Part shown: positions 1 through 8,455 of the stretch, piece by piece
How positions within the stretch are numbered: the first letter of the stretch is position 1
Layout: every line of letters starts with the position of its first letter
Source of the DNA: Cyclostephanos tholiformis
Lineage: Eukaryota; Bacillariophyta; Thalassiosirophyceae; Thalassiosirales; Thalassiosiraceae
NCBI GenBank assembly: GCA_036939975.1
Contig: JALLPB010000659.1
Location: 1-13,844 of the forward strand
DNA: 13,844 nt
Reading direction: 5' to 3'
Program-made: the position numbers and the translations under genes
Notes under the pieces: generated by a model
Databases searched by the model: none
What the model saw: only the letters and a program-made list of their open reading frames with translations
Told to the model about the DNA's origin: nothing

Positions 1-6
1 ATGACC

Positions 7-199
7 GTAACTTCAAAGTTACGGGCGTGCAGAGGTATGTAACTTCTAAATTACGGGTTGATTGTTGTAGGGGGCTTATATTTGATGTTCGGTCACAAAA
101 TGATCAGTAACTTTGAAGTTACGGTATGTAACTTCAAAGTTACCGATATACGATATTCTGCGGGAGCTAGTTTTGAATATGCCGTAACTTCAAAGTTAG
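7..199. repeat. Five-copy 16-base dyad repeat cluster (GTAACTTCAAAGTTAC)
   Basis: Five copies of a near-palindrome, arms GTAACTT and AAGTTAC around a 2-base centre, lie at 7-22, 39-54, 107-122, 128-143 and 184-199. Copies 1 and 4 are identical. Copy 3 is the reverse complement (centre TG in place of CA). Copy 2 has arm changes (GTAACTTCTAAATTAC) and copy 5 ends in AG instead of AC. Copy 1 extends to 9-base arms (CCGTAACTT / AAGTTACGG), and copies 2 and 4 share the upstream GGTAT. No gene overlaps convincingly. The layout resembles subterminal binding-site repeats of a DNA transposon that continues beyond base 1, or a satellite-like remnant. Which of these is correct cannot be decided from the window. 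Confidence 0.8.
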
Positions 200-259
200 C
201 CGCAACAGATCCACCAGATATGGCAGGAGCCCAATCCCGCCTAGCACTAGGGACATAGT

Positions 260-1264
260 CTCTTAAGTGACCCAAAAAATTGTTGACAAGGTTTGCCCAG
301 TTACATGGCTAGGCGGCTGAGACCAATACAAAAGGACTGGTTCTTGCCAAGTCTGGAGAAGTTGTGGCAACAGGAGGCTAAAGGCTAAGATGTCTTCATT
401 GAGTTGCAGAGATGCCACAAATCACACCCAAAAGGGGCCCTAAATTTGTGGGTTAAAAAGAAAAAAATTCAGGAAGGTGAAATGCCAGAGACATTTTGTC
501 AATGATGAGAGGTCACTGGTGGGATGTGACGGTGTGTCAAAGAGGCCAGTGCACTAGATAGAGTGGCGCAAAAGAAAGATGTATGAGTGCCAGCAACAAC
601 GTGAACTGAGTAGGTGGGCACATTGAAACTAGGAAAGGGGTTGTGAAATAGATCACAATTGGATTTGAGAATGTTCCAGTTGGACTGACTGATTCTGTCC
701 CAACTTTTCCTATGATTGATGGTAGCAAACTTGAATGGACCGTGGATAAATATGTCCGAATGAGTATGGTTGAAATATTTTCGATATGGGATGAGGTTGT
801 GTCAGAAGCATAGGATTTGGATGTGTCAGAAGGATGGATAAGATGTGTATTGGTTGTGGTAGATCCTATCAAAATATCATCTCAATAGTGATACTGCAAC
901 CAGAAACGTTTGTTGATTGCATTGTAGTGGGAGTTGGAGGGATGCAAGATGTAGAAGTTGACTAGATAGCAGCCGTCAATAAGGCATGAGGGGTAGGATG
1001 CCATTGACATATCCAGTGCAATGCAAATAAGTTGTCACTCCCGACTGTCGCTGGTGCCAGTAGGATTTGAAATGAAGAATAGTCTGTCCAAACTTTTGAT
1101 GATCATTTGGGCAAGGACTGCAGAAGAAGGGATAGAAGGCACGATGCATCACGGAGCTGATGGTGGAGGGCCAGTATAGAAGCCTGGAGCAATGAGTGTA
1201 GAGTCACTGCTTGTGTAATTTTCCAACTCAGCCGGAGACCAAGGGTAAGGAAACAGCTTGTCAT
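260..1264 (-). other. Gene-poor stretch, probable decayed 3' tail of the gypsy pol
   Basis: No intact gene is seen. Read on the minus strand, the frame that follows the integrase C-terminal region continues with interruptions to roughly base 840. Another open stretch covers 537-872 (about 111 codons, Ser/Thr/Leu/Ile rich, no motif). This fits the long poorly conserved region that follows the integrase in this type of gypsy element, and then untranslated sequence. No long terminal repeat could be identified: no matching sequence was found elsewhere in the window. The assignment rests on continuity with the integrase to its right and is tentative. Confidence 0.4.
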
Positions 1265-1783
1265 TCAACTCAAAAAGGGTAGGCTAGTGGAACACAAGTA
1301 GGTTTTCAGCACAGATGAGATGTGCGGGTGCAAGGAATGGGGTAGGTGGTGTAAACCATTTGATGCCTGCCTCATGATAAGGATGCTCACTAAGTTTCCA
1401 ATTGAGCTGGCCATATTGCTTGTCCACCCCATCCAAGGGATTGAATGCGATGAGCTCAGCAGGATAGGGAGTGAGGTCTGATGCATGCTTCTTATCCTTA
1501 CGCTTTGTCAAAACATGCTCAATCACATAGGGAGCACCGTCAAGCTTGGCAGTGACAAGCCAAGGACCCGTGAAGGCATATGTGAGTTTATCACCCTGCC
1601 CTCAACTGGCATCAGATCAAGTAGCTTGACGAGCAAACATGGTATCCCCGACAGAGTAGATCTTCAAGCCGGGGTGGTGGGAGTTGATGAATTCCCAGTG
1701 ATAAGCCCTCTGCTCCTTGACAAAGAGTTTAGTGACTTTGTGAAGGGATGCTAAGCAACTCGCAAGATCGCATGAGTAAGAAG
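1265..1783 (-). pseudogene. Gypsy pol relic: integrase C-terminus with GPY/F-like module
   Basis: On the minus strand the frame reads CDLASCLASLHKVTKLFVKE, then GDTMFARQAT, stop, SDAS, stop, and KLTYAFTGPWLVTAKLDGAP, then IEHVLTKRKDKKHASDLTPY. GPW followed by a variable loop and HASDLTPY matches the GPY/F module found at the C-terminal end of many Ty3/gypsy integrases. Such modules can bind DNA and help integrase multimerise. The two TGA stops lie at 1618-1620 and 1603-1605. The frame continues in a clean run to about 1284 (PAELIAFNPLDGVDKQYGQL) before decaying further. No chromodomain aromatic cage is evident. Confidence 0.75.
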
Positions 1784-2344
1784 TCACCGAGGCAGTAGTG
1801 GAAGTGAGCTCAATGTGCTTATTGGCACATAAGTTGATGGGAAATTGGAATTTTCAACCAAGTGCAACAAATCATTGCAATAGGTCCATCCCTGGGATAG
1901 GAGCACTGTTCCATGCGTGTAGAAGCAAGAGGATTGCCTCGAGGGCAACTCAGATGGAATCCCGCTCATTAGTCATGATTTTCAGGCCCTAATTCAGGTA
2001 AGGGTAGATCCGTTTTTTGAGCATACCATTATAGTTAGCTCCAGAGAGTACGTTTAATTGATCTGCAGGAGGTCCCCTGCTTCCTTGAAAATGCCAAAGA
2101 ATTTGCTGTCCTTGATCAACACAATGGTGTGGCAGAGACAAAGCGTAACTGAATTTTCATAATGGCGGAGGCAAAGGAAGTGGAGGTCACATGAGTAATC
2201 GGCTCCATGACTGCAAAGTCAGACATTCCGCATGCTGCTATGAGATTCTCACTACCCTCAAAGCCAGAGTGTTTGTCTGCAGAGTAGCCATCGACAAAGA
2301 GAACTCGAAATGGGGCTTCAATCGGAAAATGGTCCACCAATTTG
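1784..2344 (-). pseudogene. Gypsy pol relic: integrase catalytic core
   Basis: The integrase core would insert the DNA copy into the genome. The frame 2116-2340 (minus) reads FRVLFVDGYSADKHSGFEG with the first catalytic Asp at 2290-2292, then FAVMEPITHVTSTSFASA. After a frameshift near 2116 it reads KDSKFFGIFKEA with the second Asp at 2108-2110, then a region where the expected catalytic Glu appears to be Lys (codon 2013-2015, in MLKKR). Further blocks are IMTNERDSI, stop, VALEAILLLLHAWNS. Stops occur at 1950-1952 and 1872-1874 (both TGA), plus a TAG in LN-stop-GLKI. The fold is recognisable; the enzyme is dead on several counts. Confidence 0.82.
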
Positions 2345-3091
2345 GATGAGACGCCTCATGTAGGATTCAAAAGGGCACATCCAGGACAGGCATTACACAT
2401 CCATTTAATGTAAGAGTACATTTTAGGCCAGTGGTAACAGAGGCACAACTGGTGGAGTGTGTGATAAGTATTCAGGTGTCCATTGATGGGGTTGAAGTGG
2501 AATGCAACAAAGACGATGTCCCGTCACCCTTGAGTCACAATCTGGAGACGGATATGAAGTACTCCCTTGAATAGGTTCATGGAAAATGAGCAGTCAATCC
2601 TTGATCACAATGAGAGATTGATGCAATGGTTGCTGATATGAGTAATGGAGATTCTTGAGGGATTCTTTGCAGATTTTGCCCGGATTCATGGTGAGGTCCA
2701 TGATGATAATGCACTTTGGGTTGGAGGCGCAAGCCTCCACCCAATGATCGTGTGAAGGAAGACGCATGCTAATGGCACCATTAATGAAGGCCTGAACCAT
2801 AACGGCTGGCACCGCAAACTGCTGTGAGCAGTCACCGGATGAATGGATGTAGTGGAGAAAGTCTTGTCTGTTCTCGAAGATCTGCATGCAGGTTGTGAAC
2901 TCCCAGAAGAGGGCATGGCCAATATCATATTGGTCACAGGCTAGTTTGATGCAGAAGGGCAGGCATTGTGATGAGATGGTAGAATTTAAACGGCTGCCAC
3001 CGAATGACGAATGAATATACCGCCCAACGATACCATAGGACCTGTTGTGTGTAGCACTGGAGTTAGTGGTAATGGTGTAACTGAATCAAGT
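2345..3091 (-). pseudogene. Gypsy pol relic: tether and integrase HHCC zinc-binding domain
   Basis: Minus-strand reading of 2594-2887 gives a tether with HDHWVEACASNPKCIIIMDL. From about 2520 to 2345 it gives FHFNPINGHLNTYHTLHQL and then YIKWMCNACPGCALLNP. The two His (GH...YH/LH, first at 2476-2478) and two Cys (CNAC/CPGC, 2377-2397) form the zinc-binding HHCC module at the start of retroviral-type integrases. A TGA stop at 2356-2358 follows directly after NPT. The tether frame and the zinc-finger frame are different, so at least one frameshift separates them. Confidence 0.8.
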
Positions 3092-4067
3092 TCACCAAAT
3101 TGAACCGGTAGTACAGACAAATGGCATAGCCCACAAGTTGTGTTGGCCATGATGTTCGTGAGGAGAACAGTGCCTTGTTGGAGGAGCAATGATGTGTGGG
3201 CTGCGATAGTAAGGCATGTTCTCTGGTAACATTGGAAGCTCTGTTGGTGCTGGGAATTTCTCACAGAGCCTGCGATCAAAATTGAGATACAACTTGAATA
3301 GCGGGTTGTAGCAGATATCAGCACCTAAGTGGGACCAAAAGTCTGCATTGGTCAAATAGGTGTCATTCCCATGGATTATGTCCACATCCCAACACATGAG
3401 ATGCATTTGCAAGTGAAGCACAGCAAGGTTGTTACCATCATATGATAAGATGAAGCGGATGGCATAACAGTTGGTAGCCCATACAAACCAAGTGCCGAAC
3501 AACATATGATGGTTTTTGTTGATAGCCCAGTCACCAGCAAAACCTTCTCCAAGGTGGGAATGCAGACGGGTCTCATTGCCATGGCAGCGATGGCTGCCAA
3601 ATGTCACCGGTTGAAAGACACACTTTGCGTCTTTGGTCATGAAGGCAAAATAGCCCCTGAGCAATATGCAACATTGCAGCCTTGGAGCTCTCATTGGTCC
3701 CGGGTTGGCAAACAACATACCCAAAGCCTTGTAAGGAAAAATCGGCCCACAGGACAATGAGCCAATTGTGATTAAAGTGCATGAGGCAAGGGTTCAAAAG
3801 GATAGCCTCTTTAACATCATCCATCAAGCACTGAGCGTTGTCTGACCAAAGAGGTGCAATGGGGTTGGTATATTCTGCTTTAATCGTGATCTCACATAAC
3901 AGTGTGATGCGCAGTTCAAAGTGATGGATATAGATGCTATAAAACTGAACAAAGCCAATGAATTTGGCAATGTCATGGAAACCTTGGGCTGAGGCCATGT
4001 CAACAAAGTTGATGCTTTTATTTGCACAGGTTGGTTACCATCTGGAGAGATGTCATTGCCAACAAAT
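3092..4067 (-). pseudogene. Gypsy pol relic: RT thumb/connection and RNase H
   Basis: RNase H would remove template RNA during reverse transcription. Two overlapping minus-strand frames carry it. The first, 3573-3998, reads FIGFVQFYSIYIHHFE (thumb/connection) and then LIVLWADFSLQGFGYV, where the Asp of ADFS is the first RNase H acidic residue. The second, 3092-3757, reads GNETRLHSHLGEGFAGDWA with a candidate Glu, FVWATNCYAI, and NADFWSHLGADI with the final Asp. In the third position the usual Asp of the TD motif appears as Asn (codon at 3470-3472), so the site looks broken as well as frameshifted. The frame switch lies near 3640-3700. Downstream sequence (PTELPMLPENMPYYR) is the tether leading to integrase. 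Confidence 0.82.
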
Positions 4068-5010
4068 TCAAAATGCTTGGGAAAAGCTCTTCTTCAAGCT
4101 GAGGGACAGGTAGTATGAGTGACAACTTCTGAGTTGGCATTCAATGTAGAAAAGGAAAGTCTCGATTGTGTGACCATGGCTGACTATGTCATCCACAATG
4201 ATCCTTGTGTTGGTATCATCGCCAATGGTGATGTCCATAGACATCGCGAGTGCCTTCCACTGGTTGTTGACATCGTAAATGAAATTGATGAACGTTGCCG
4301 GTCTGTTCGTGGGTCCAAAGGACATGACTGTATAAGTCCATTTAATAGCATCTGGGCCCTGAAAAGCAAGTTTCTCCTGGCTGGCAGGCTTGACAGCAAG
4401 CTGATGGTAGCCCAATGGGGCGTCAAAAAGCCACATGAATTGGCCAATCCCTAATTTCATGAAGACCGCTGAGTCACAGCATGGAATGGGATAGGCAATC
4501 ATCCTTGTGACTGCATTAAGGGGAACATAATTAATGCAGAACCTCCAGACAAAGTCCTTGATGTCATGCACGTGCTCTTGGTGAGGTTAAGCCACAAGGA
4601 TGGCCTTTAAGAGCCAATGTCCATCATGAATTTGCCTGATGTGACCAGTGGATTCGAGGGCGGTGATAGCTTTGCACATGATAGGAGTTTCTTTAGGTCC
4701 ATAGTAGATCTTCTTAACTGCAATGGGTGGAGCATCATTGGTATCAATTATGCATTTATAATTCTTGACCGGTACCCAGACCTCGTGCTTGTCAAAGACA
4801 GACCAATACTTTTGTACCAAGGTGTATATCCTGCCACGCAGGTCATCTTCAAGGTGAGATAGGTCTAATTGTTTGCATAGATTGCAGGGGAGTAGATAAG
4901 GGGATCTCATCAAATTAATCTCCATAAAGTAGTGTGAGGGACATATCGGTTTATGACACTCCACCCATGCAGGAGAGTCAGGACTGTCCCCAAGGATAAC
5001 ACATCTAATT
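4068..5010 (-). pseudogene. Gypsy pol relic: pre-RT linker and reverse transcriptase
   Basis: The reverse transcriptase would copy element RNA into DNA. At 4587-5010 the minus strand reads a linker with the block ILGDSPDSPAW and then VDKHEVW-like pre-RT sequence (as FDKHEVW). At 4068-4571 the RT core follows: WRFCINYVPLN (fingers), YPIP, LFDAPLGYHQLAV with the first catalytic Asp near 4422-4424, SFGPTNRPATF, and IIVDDIVSHG with the catalytic Asp pair at 4188-4193. All three catalytic Asp are thus still present. Damage is by frameshift: the linker and core are in different frames around 4571-4587, and the frame is lost again after about 4068. The nearest intact relatives are expected to be diatom gypsy elements. 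The domain identity is secure; a working product is not possible from this copy. Confidence 0.88.
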
Positions 5011-5614
5011 TAACAAGGTACCAACTACTTTGCCCTGCCAATGTCATCGGCTATAAGACAAAATTGACACCCCCGACCCATGATGATATCCCATGGTCGA
5101 CCATTTTTTTCCACCACAAAAAAGGCGCATTGCTAGTTTTCTACAGACAGTCAACATAGGAACTACTATTGCTACACCCACACCCCTTATCTCCCTCCAA
5201 CGAAATCCAATCATCATCACCACCACAATAGTCAATACTTCTGACAGTATCACACTCTTATGGCCCTGTCCACCCACAAGCCCATGCAGCACTGGCAAAC
5301 CGTGCCCGCTCCTCCTCTATGGGTTGAAAACGGTCCCTCCAACAAGGTCAGAAAGCCGGAAAACAGTAAAAACCCGATGCCAACACAGCACACCAACTTC
5401 TGGTCCAAACCATTGTTAATCAATCCATTGTTACATACAATTCAATCCACCAACAACCACCCAACACCTACCACCACTATACCGACTACATTGTCAACAC
5501 AAACTGAAAAACTGGGCACTCTACCAGCAAACCAATCATGATGAACTCGATTTCACAAACTTCACAAACTCCACAATCAAAGATCCCTCCCTTTCTGACC
5601 ATATCCCAACAGAG
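5011..5614. other. Junction of gypsy and LINE relics, Pro/Thr/Asn-rich plus-strand frames
   Basis: The minus-strand gypsy signal fades between about 5010 and 5090. From 5093 the plus strand has open frames rich in Pro, Thr, Ser and Asn (5093-5419 and 5260-5541) with no recognisable domain. The 5093-5419 frame is the same frame as the endonuclease domain downstream, so it may be the poorly conserved N-terminal part of the LINE protein. The exact breakpoint between the two elements is not visible. No poly-A or target duplication marks it. Confidence 0.4.
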
Positions 5615-6667
5615 TTGCCACCTGCCTGGTTTGATGAGCTCAATGATGGTATCATCTCGTGGAACATGATCATGCCTATCAAAAACCCTCAATGGATCAA
5701 CCTTAACAAGTGGAATTACAACACTATCTTAATAAAGACATATTCTGACCAAGGATTTGTGATAAGCAAATTCGTCACCCAAAATGCACATGGCCTTCAT
5801 CATCACCCACAAGACGAGAATGGACATATCACCACCAATGCCCCTTTTGACTACACGTGATATGAACACCTTATCACAACAATGAAAACAGAAGGAATTG
5901 ATGTCTTTTTTGTGTGAGAAACATGGCTAGAGGGAAATATCTTCAATGAAACCATCAATGGCTACCATTTCTTCCAACACAATGGAGACACTGGTAATCA
6001 CAACTTCCGGGGCATTGCTATTGTACTATCACCCCGTTACCATGGTGGATGGAAAGCTGCAGGAGCTCGGCCACCGATCACAACAGATGGAAAAAGTGAA
6101 TTAGTCTGATGATACATCAGCATTACTGTGAAACTTGCAAGCAATGATCATTCTGGAAAAAGAGTCAATGGAAAGGATGGTGGACAACACCTTCATCTCA
6201 CCTTGGCATTGATTAACCATTTATGCATGAAATCTGGAGACAATGATGTGTACTTAAAATTCCTTGACACTGTTGATACCCTCATTGGGAAGATAACCAA
6301 GAATTTGAAAGTGATTATTGGTGCCGATGTCAACTCAAACATTGGAACCTCCACCAACTCATGGCACTGATTTCCACCCATCCCTTGGCCCCCATAGAAT
6401 ACCACGATGCAACAAGAAAGGCAAGCACCTTCTCCACATCTACCTTGCCCCTTGGATGTGAGTAATGAATACCTTTTTTTGAAGTGAAACTACGTGGTCC
6501 TGGGCATGCTATCTGGACAAGCAATTGACCAACTACCTCTGACATTGCAGACTCCCACATGCTTGACCTCCTTTTCTGTTCAACATCATTACACAAGCGC
6601 GTCACAAATTGCTATAAATTGCTATACAACCCTTGCAGACCTAGATAATGACCACTGCGCAGTTGCC
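5615..6667 (+). pseudogene. LINE relic: apurinic-like endonuclease (EEP) domain
   Basis: In the intact family this domain nicks target DNA to prime reverse transcription. Visible signature blocks are FVTQNAHGL (Asn at 5783-5785), ETWLEG (Glu 5918-5920), RGIAIVLSPR, VIIGADVNSNIG (Asp 6326-6328, Asn 6332-6334) and NDHCAVAM (Asp 6650-6652, His 6653-6655). The usual catalytic residues of the exonuclease/endonuclease/phosphatase fold are therefore still encoded. The frame is broken by TGA at 5858-5860, 5915-5917, 6107-6112 (two in a row) and 6368-6370. Between 6370 and about 6490 the reading moves to another frame (GPHRIPRCNKKGKHLLHIYL, then VMNTFF) with more TGA codons at 6459-6461 and 6480-6482, and then returns. 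Confidence 0.85.
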
Positions 6668-7288
6668 ATGACCCTCAATTTGACCTCTATCAACATCAAG
6701 TTGAAACTGTCAATGTCCTGTGGTGACATCAACTGGAGAAAATTATGCACAGAGGAAGAACAACAGAAACTCTACAACAAATACCTACCCAAACTCACAT
6801 CCCGAGATATGTCCTATGATAGCTTCTGTGAAGCTGTCATACACGCAGGCTGCAAAACTGCTGTAGCCATTGACAGAAAATGTGAATGTTGGTACACTGC
6901 GAGAGAAAACATCTTCACACCCGCCATCCAAGAAAAAAACCAACTGCACCATCATCTCCATGACCAAAAACATCTCACTGATGATGAGATATCAGAAATC
7001 AAAACTCAATTGAAATTCTTAAACAAGCACAACCACAACTTAGTTGAGTTAGCAAAGGCATGTTGGTATAAAGGCATATGCAAAAAAATACACAAGATGA
7101 AGAACAATCTGTACCATACTTGGGAAAATATTCGAATACTAACCAAAGGAGAGAATGCCCATCACAAATCAAGCACTCTTGCATCTAATGCAAAAGAGAA
7201 CATGTCAGTATTCAACATGCATTTTCACAAAGTACTAAATAACCATTCATCCTCGACAAGCTCAACCAAAAACCATGCACGACCCTAA
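6668..7288 (+). pseudogene. LINE relic: linker between endonuclease and reverse transcriptase
   Basis: This is one continuous frame, in phase with the endonuclease end (the full open run is 6494-7288). It is Lys/His/Asn-rich and reads DINWRKL, then LYNKYLPKL, KACWYKGICKKIHKMKNNLY, TWENIRILTKGE and NMSVFNMHFHKVLN. Helical, basic, W/Y-spaced linkers ending in a block like F..HF..V.N before the first RT motif are normal in APE-type LINEs. There is no independent catalytic motif. The frame ends in TAA at 7286-7288, just before the RT motif, which is in another frame. Confidence 0.7.
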
Positions 7289-7415
7289 TTGACAACCCAA
7301 TCACATTCACAGAAGTCAAGCAAGCCATCAACAAACTAAAAAAAGGCAAATCACCTGGCTTAAATGGCATACCCCCCAAAGCACTCAAAGAAATGGACAA
7401 TACCTCATGACAAAC
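7289..7415 (+). pseudogene. LINE relic: start of reverse transcriptase, cut off by the hAT terminus
   Basis: From about 7306 the frame reads FTEVKQAINKLKKGKSPGLN followed by GIPPKALKEM. This is the N-terminal RT block of LINEs (lysine-rich, then KSPG.(D/N)GIP). It is shifted by one frame from the linker. A TGA at 7408-7410 ends it, and the hAT inverted repeat starts at 7416, so the palm domain with the catalytic Asp residues is absent. Confidence 0.8.
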
Positions 7416-7444
7416 AGCTAGGCTGGTAATGTCGGCGACATGTC
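7416..7444 (+). repeat. Left terminal inverted repeat of the hAT element
   Basis: It starts AGCTAGGCTGGTAATGTCGG and continues to 29 bases that are the exact reverse complement of 12466-12494. It includes ATGTCG-G-CGACAT (7429-7441), an odd-centred palindrome. Just outside, both ends also show a loose CAAA-type inverted match off by one base, which I do not count as part of the repeat. Confidence 0.92.
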
Positions 7445-7618
7445 AGCGTTTCGAAACCCCTCAGCCGACAGACATGCCAACATGTCGGCGCCATGTCACC
7501 GACACGACACTGACCATGTCGGCGACATGGAACCGTGTTGGCTCCTCAGATGCCGTGTCGGTGACATGTCGGCATGACGATTTGCTGACATGTTGGCGCC
7601 ATGTCGTTGACCATGGGC
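7445..7618. repeat. Subterminal region rich in ATGTCGGCGACAT-type motifs
   Basis: Variants of ACATGTCGGCG and its complement recur throughout. A clear one is the odd-centred palindrome CCATGTCG-G-CGACATGG at 7514-7530. Others include AACATGTCGGCGCCATGTC around 7480-7497 and GACATGTTGGCGCCATGTCG around 7587-7606. Repeated short motifs near the ends of hAT elements are known transposase-binding sites in plant Ac-type elements; that role here is inference. Open frames through this segment are by-products of the repeated motif. Confidence 0.7.
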
Positions 7619-7800
7619 GCCGTCCACCACGCCCTCTCCTGCCGCCCATGCCTCTCCAGCGCCCAATCCACCGATTCGGGCCTGCTAGATACATCATTTG
7701 CGATGTTGTGTGCGCTCGGTTTGCTCAGAACCAAGCGGGAAGTTTACTTTTATATTGGTTTGGTCATAAGGGGAACTGAAATCAATCAATCAACGACGAT
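7619..7800. repeat. 182-bp direct repeat, copy A
   Basis: This block matches 8253-8434 at a constant offset of 634 bases with no gaps and about seven mismatches (roughly 96% identity). It begins at GCCGTCCACCACGCCCTCTC and ends with CAATCAATCAACGACGAT. It is intragenic to the transposon but outside its gene. No coding potential is convincing in either copy. Confidence 0.93.
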
Positions 7801-8250
7801 GGCAACGACAACGACAACAACGACGTTGGCGATGGCGATGGCGACAGCAACAACGATGCAAACAACAATCAACTAGTAATTTGAATCACGATGATGATGA
7901 CTACTAGGACAACTACGACTACGACTAAGAGCACGGCGGCGGGGCGGGGGCGGCAGCAGCACGACACGGCACGGCACGGCGGTGGCAGCGGCGGCGGCGG
8001 GGGCACGGCGACGGCAACGGTGACTGCGGCTGTACGGTGACGGCAGTAGACTCGACAATCAAACAAATCGGTCGTGACGAGTTGCGTCAGGGTGCGCAAT
8101 ACAACGACGAGGTGAGATGAGACGCGATGACGCAACGGCTCGATGAGGACGAGGGACAACGAGAGACGATAGCGGAACGACGTTGCGTGGCAACGAGACG
8201 GGACGGGACGCGACAGCAAGGGGCAGAGAGACGATGCAACAACCAACCAA
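7801..8250. other. Simple-sequence, GC-rich low-complexity stretch
   Basis: No gene. From 7801 to about 7875 it is CAACGA/GGCGAT-like simple sequence. From about 7905 to 8040 it is dominated by CGGC, GGCGG and CACGG runs. From 8060 to 8230 it is a GACGA/CGAGA-like mix. Composition differs sharply from the AT-richer relics around it. Several overlapping open frames on both strands give Arg-, Pro- or Ser-rich low-complexity peptides, which is what such DNA produces by chance. Confidence 0.75.
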
Positions 8251-8251
8251 A
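8234..8251. repeat. 18-bp direct repeat flanking copy B plus minisatellite, left
   Basis: ATGCAACAACCAACCAAA here is exactly repeated at 8782-8799. The two enclose 530 bases containing copy B and the minisatellite. This could be a footprint of local duplication by slippage or unequal exchange, or a target duplication of a small insertion. Confidence 0.85.
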
Positions 8252-8252
8252 T

Positions 8253-8434
8253 GCCGTCCACCACGCCCTCTCCTGCCGCCCATGCCTCTCCAGCGCCCAA
8301 TCCATTGATTCGGGCCTGCTAGATACATCATTTGCGATGTCGTGTGCGCTTGGTTGGCTCAGAACCAAGCGGGAAGTTTACTTTTATGTTGGTTTGGTCA
8401 TAAGGGGAACTGAAATCAATCAATCGACGACGAT
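8253..8434. repeat. 182-bp direct repeat, copy B
   Basis: This is the gap-free second copy of 7619-7800. It is followed by different sequence, leading into the minisatellite. Copy B together with the minisatellite (8252-8781) is bracketed by an identical 18-base sequence on each side. Confidence 0.93.
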
Positions 8435-8455
8435 GATGACGACAATGGCAACAAC

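Larger units (their letters stand above)
260..5010 (-). mobile_element. Decayed Ty3/gypsy-type retrotransposon, pol portion
   Basis: Minus-strand reading gives the pol order of Ty3/gypsy elements (reverse transcriptase, RNase H, integrase) from about 5010 down to about 1265. Integrase lying after RNase H separates it from Ty1/copia. All domains are broken by frameshifts and stops, so this is a dead copy. The style of the RT core (LFDAPLGYHQ, then FGPTNRPATF) is what I associate with diatom gypsy elements (GyDi type). That host assignment is from memory, not a search. Gag and a clear protease are missing from this segment. A gag-like fragment on the same strand lies at 12502-13108, beyond the LINE and hAT insertions. 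No LTRs were found. Outer limits are approximate. Confidence 0.85.
5093..7415 (+). mobile_element. Decayed non-LTR retrotransposon (LINE), truncated at its 3' end
   Basis: The plus strand encodes, in order, an apurinic-type endonuclease (EEP) domain, a linker and the first block of a LINE-type reverse transcriptase (KLKKGKSPGLNGIP). This order is diagnostic of APE-type LINEs such as the Jockey/CR1/RTE groups; the clade cannot be told from here. At least three frames are needed to read it, so it is a dead copy. The element breaks off at the left inverted repeat of the hAT transposon (7416), and the rest of the RT is not found on the far side of that transposon. LINEs are usually truncated at the 5' end, so loss of the 3' end points to a later deletion or rearrangement. 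Confidence 0.85.

Noticed and set aside
3506..4862. Plus-strand open frames of about 80-111 codons (3506-3760, 4119-4454, 4617-4862)
   Set aside because: They are antisense to recognisable RNase H and reverse transcriptase sequence on the minus strand.
1..5010. LTRs of the gypsy element
   Set aside because: No long direct repeat pair with TG...CA ends was found on either side within the window.
7429..7779. Plus-strand open frame of 116 codons at the left transposon end
   Set aside because: It runs through the terminal repeat and subterminal motifs; its His/Arg/Thr pattern is a translation of the ATGTCGGCGACAT repeats.
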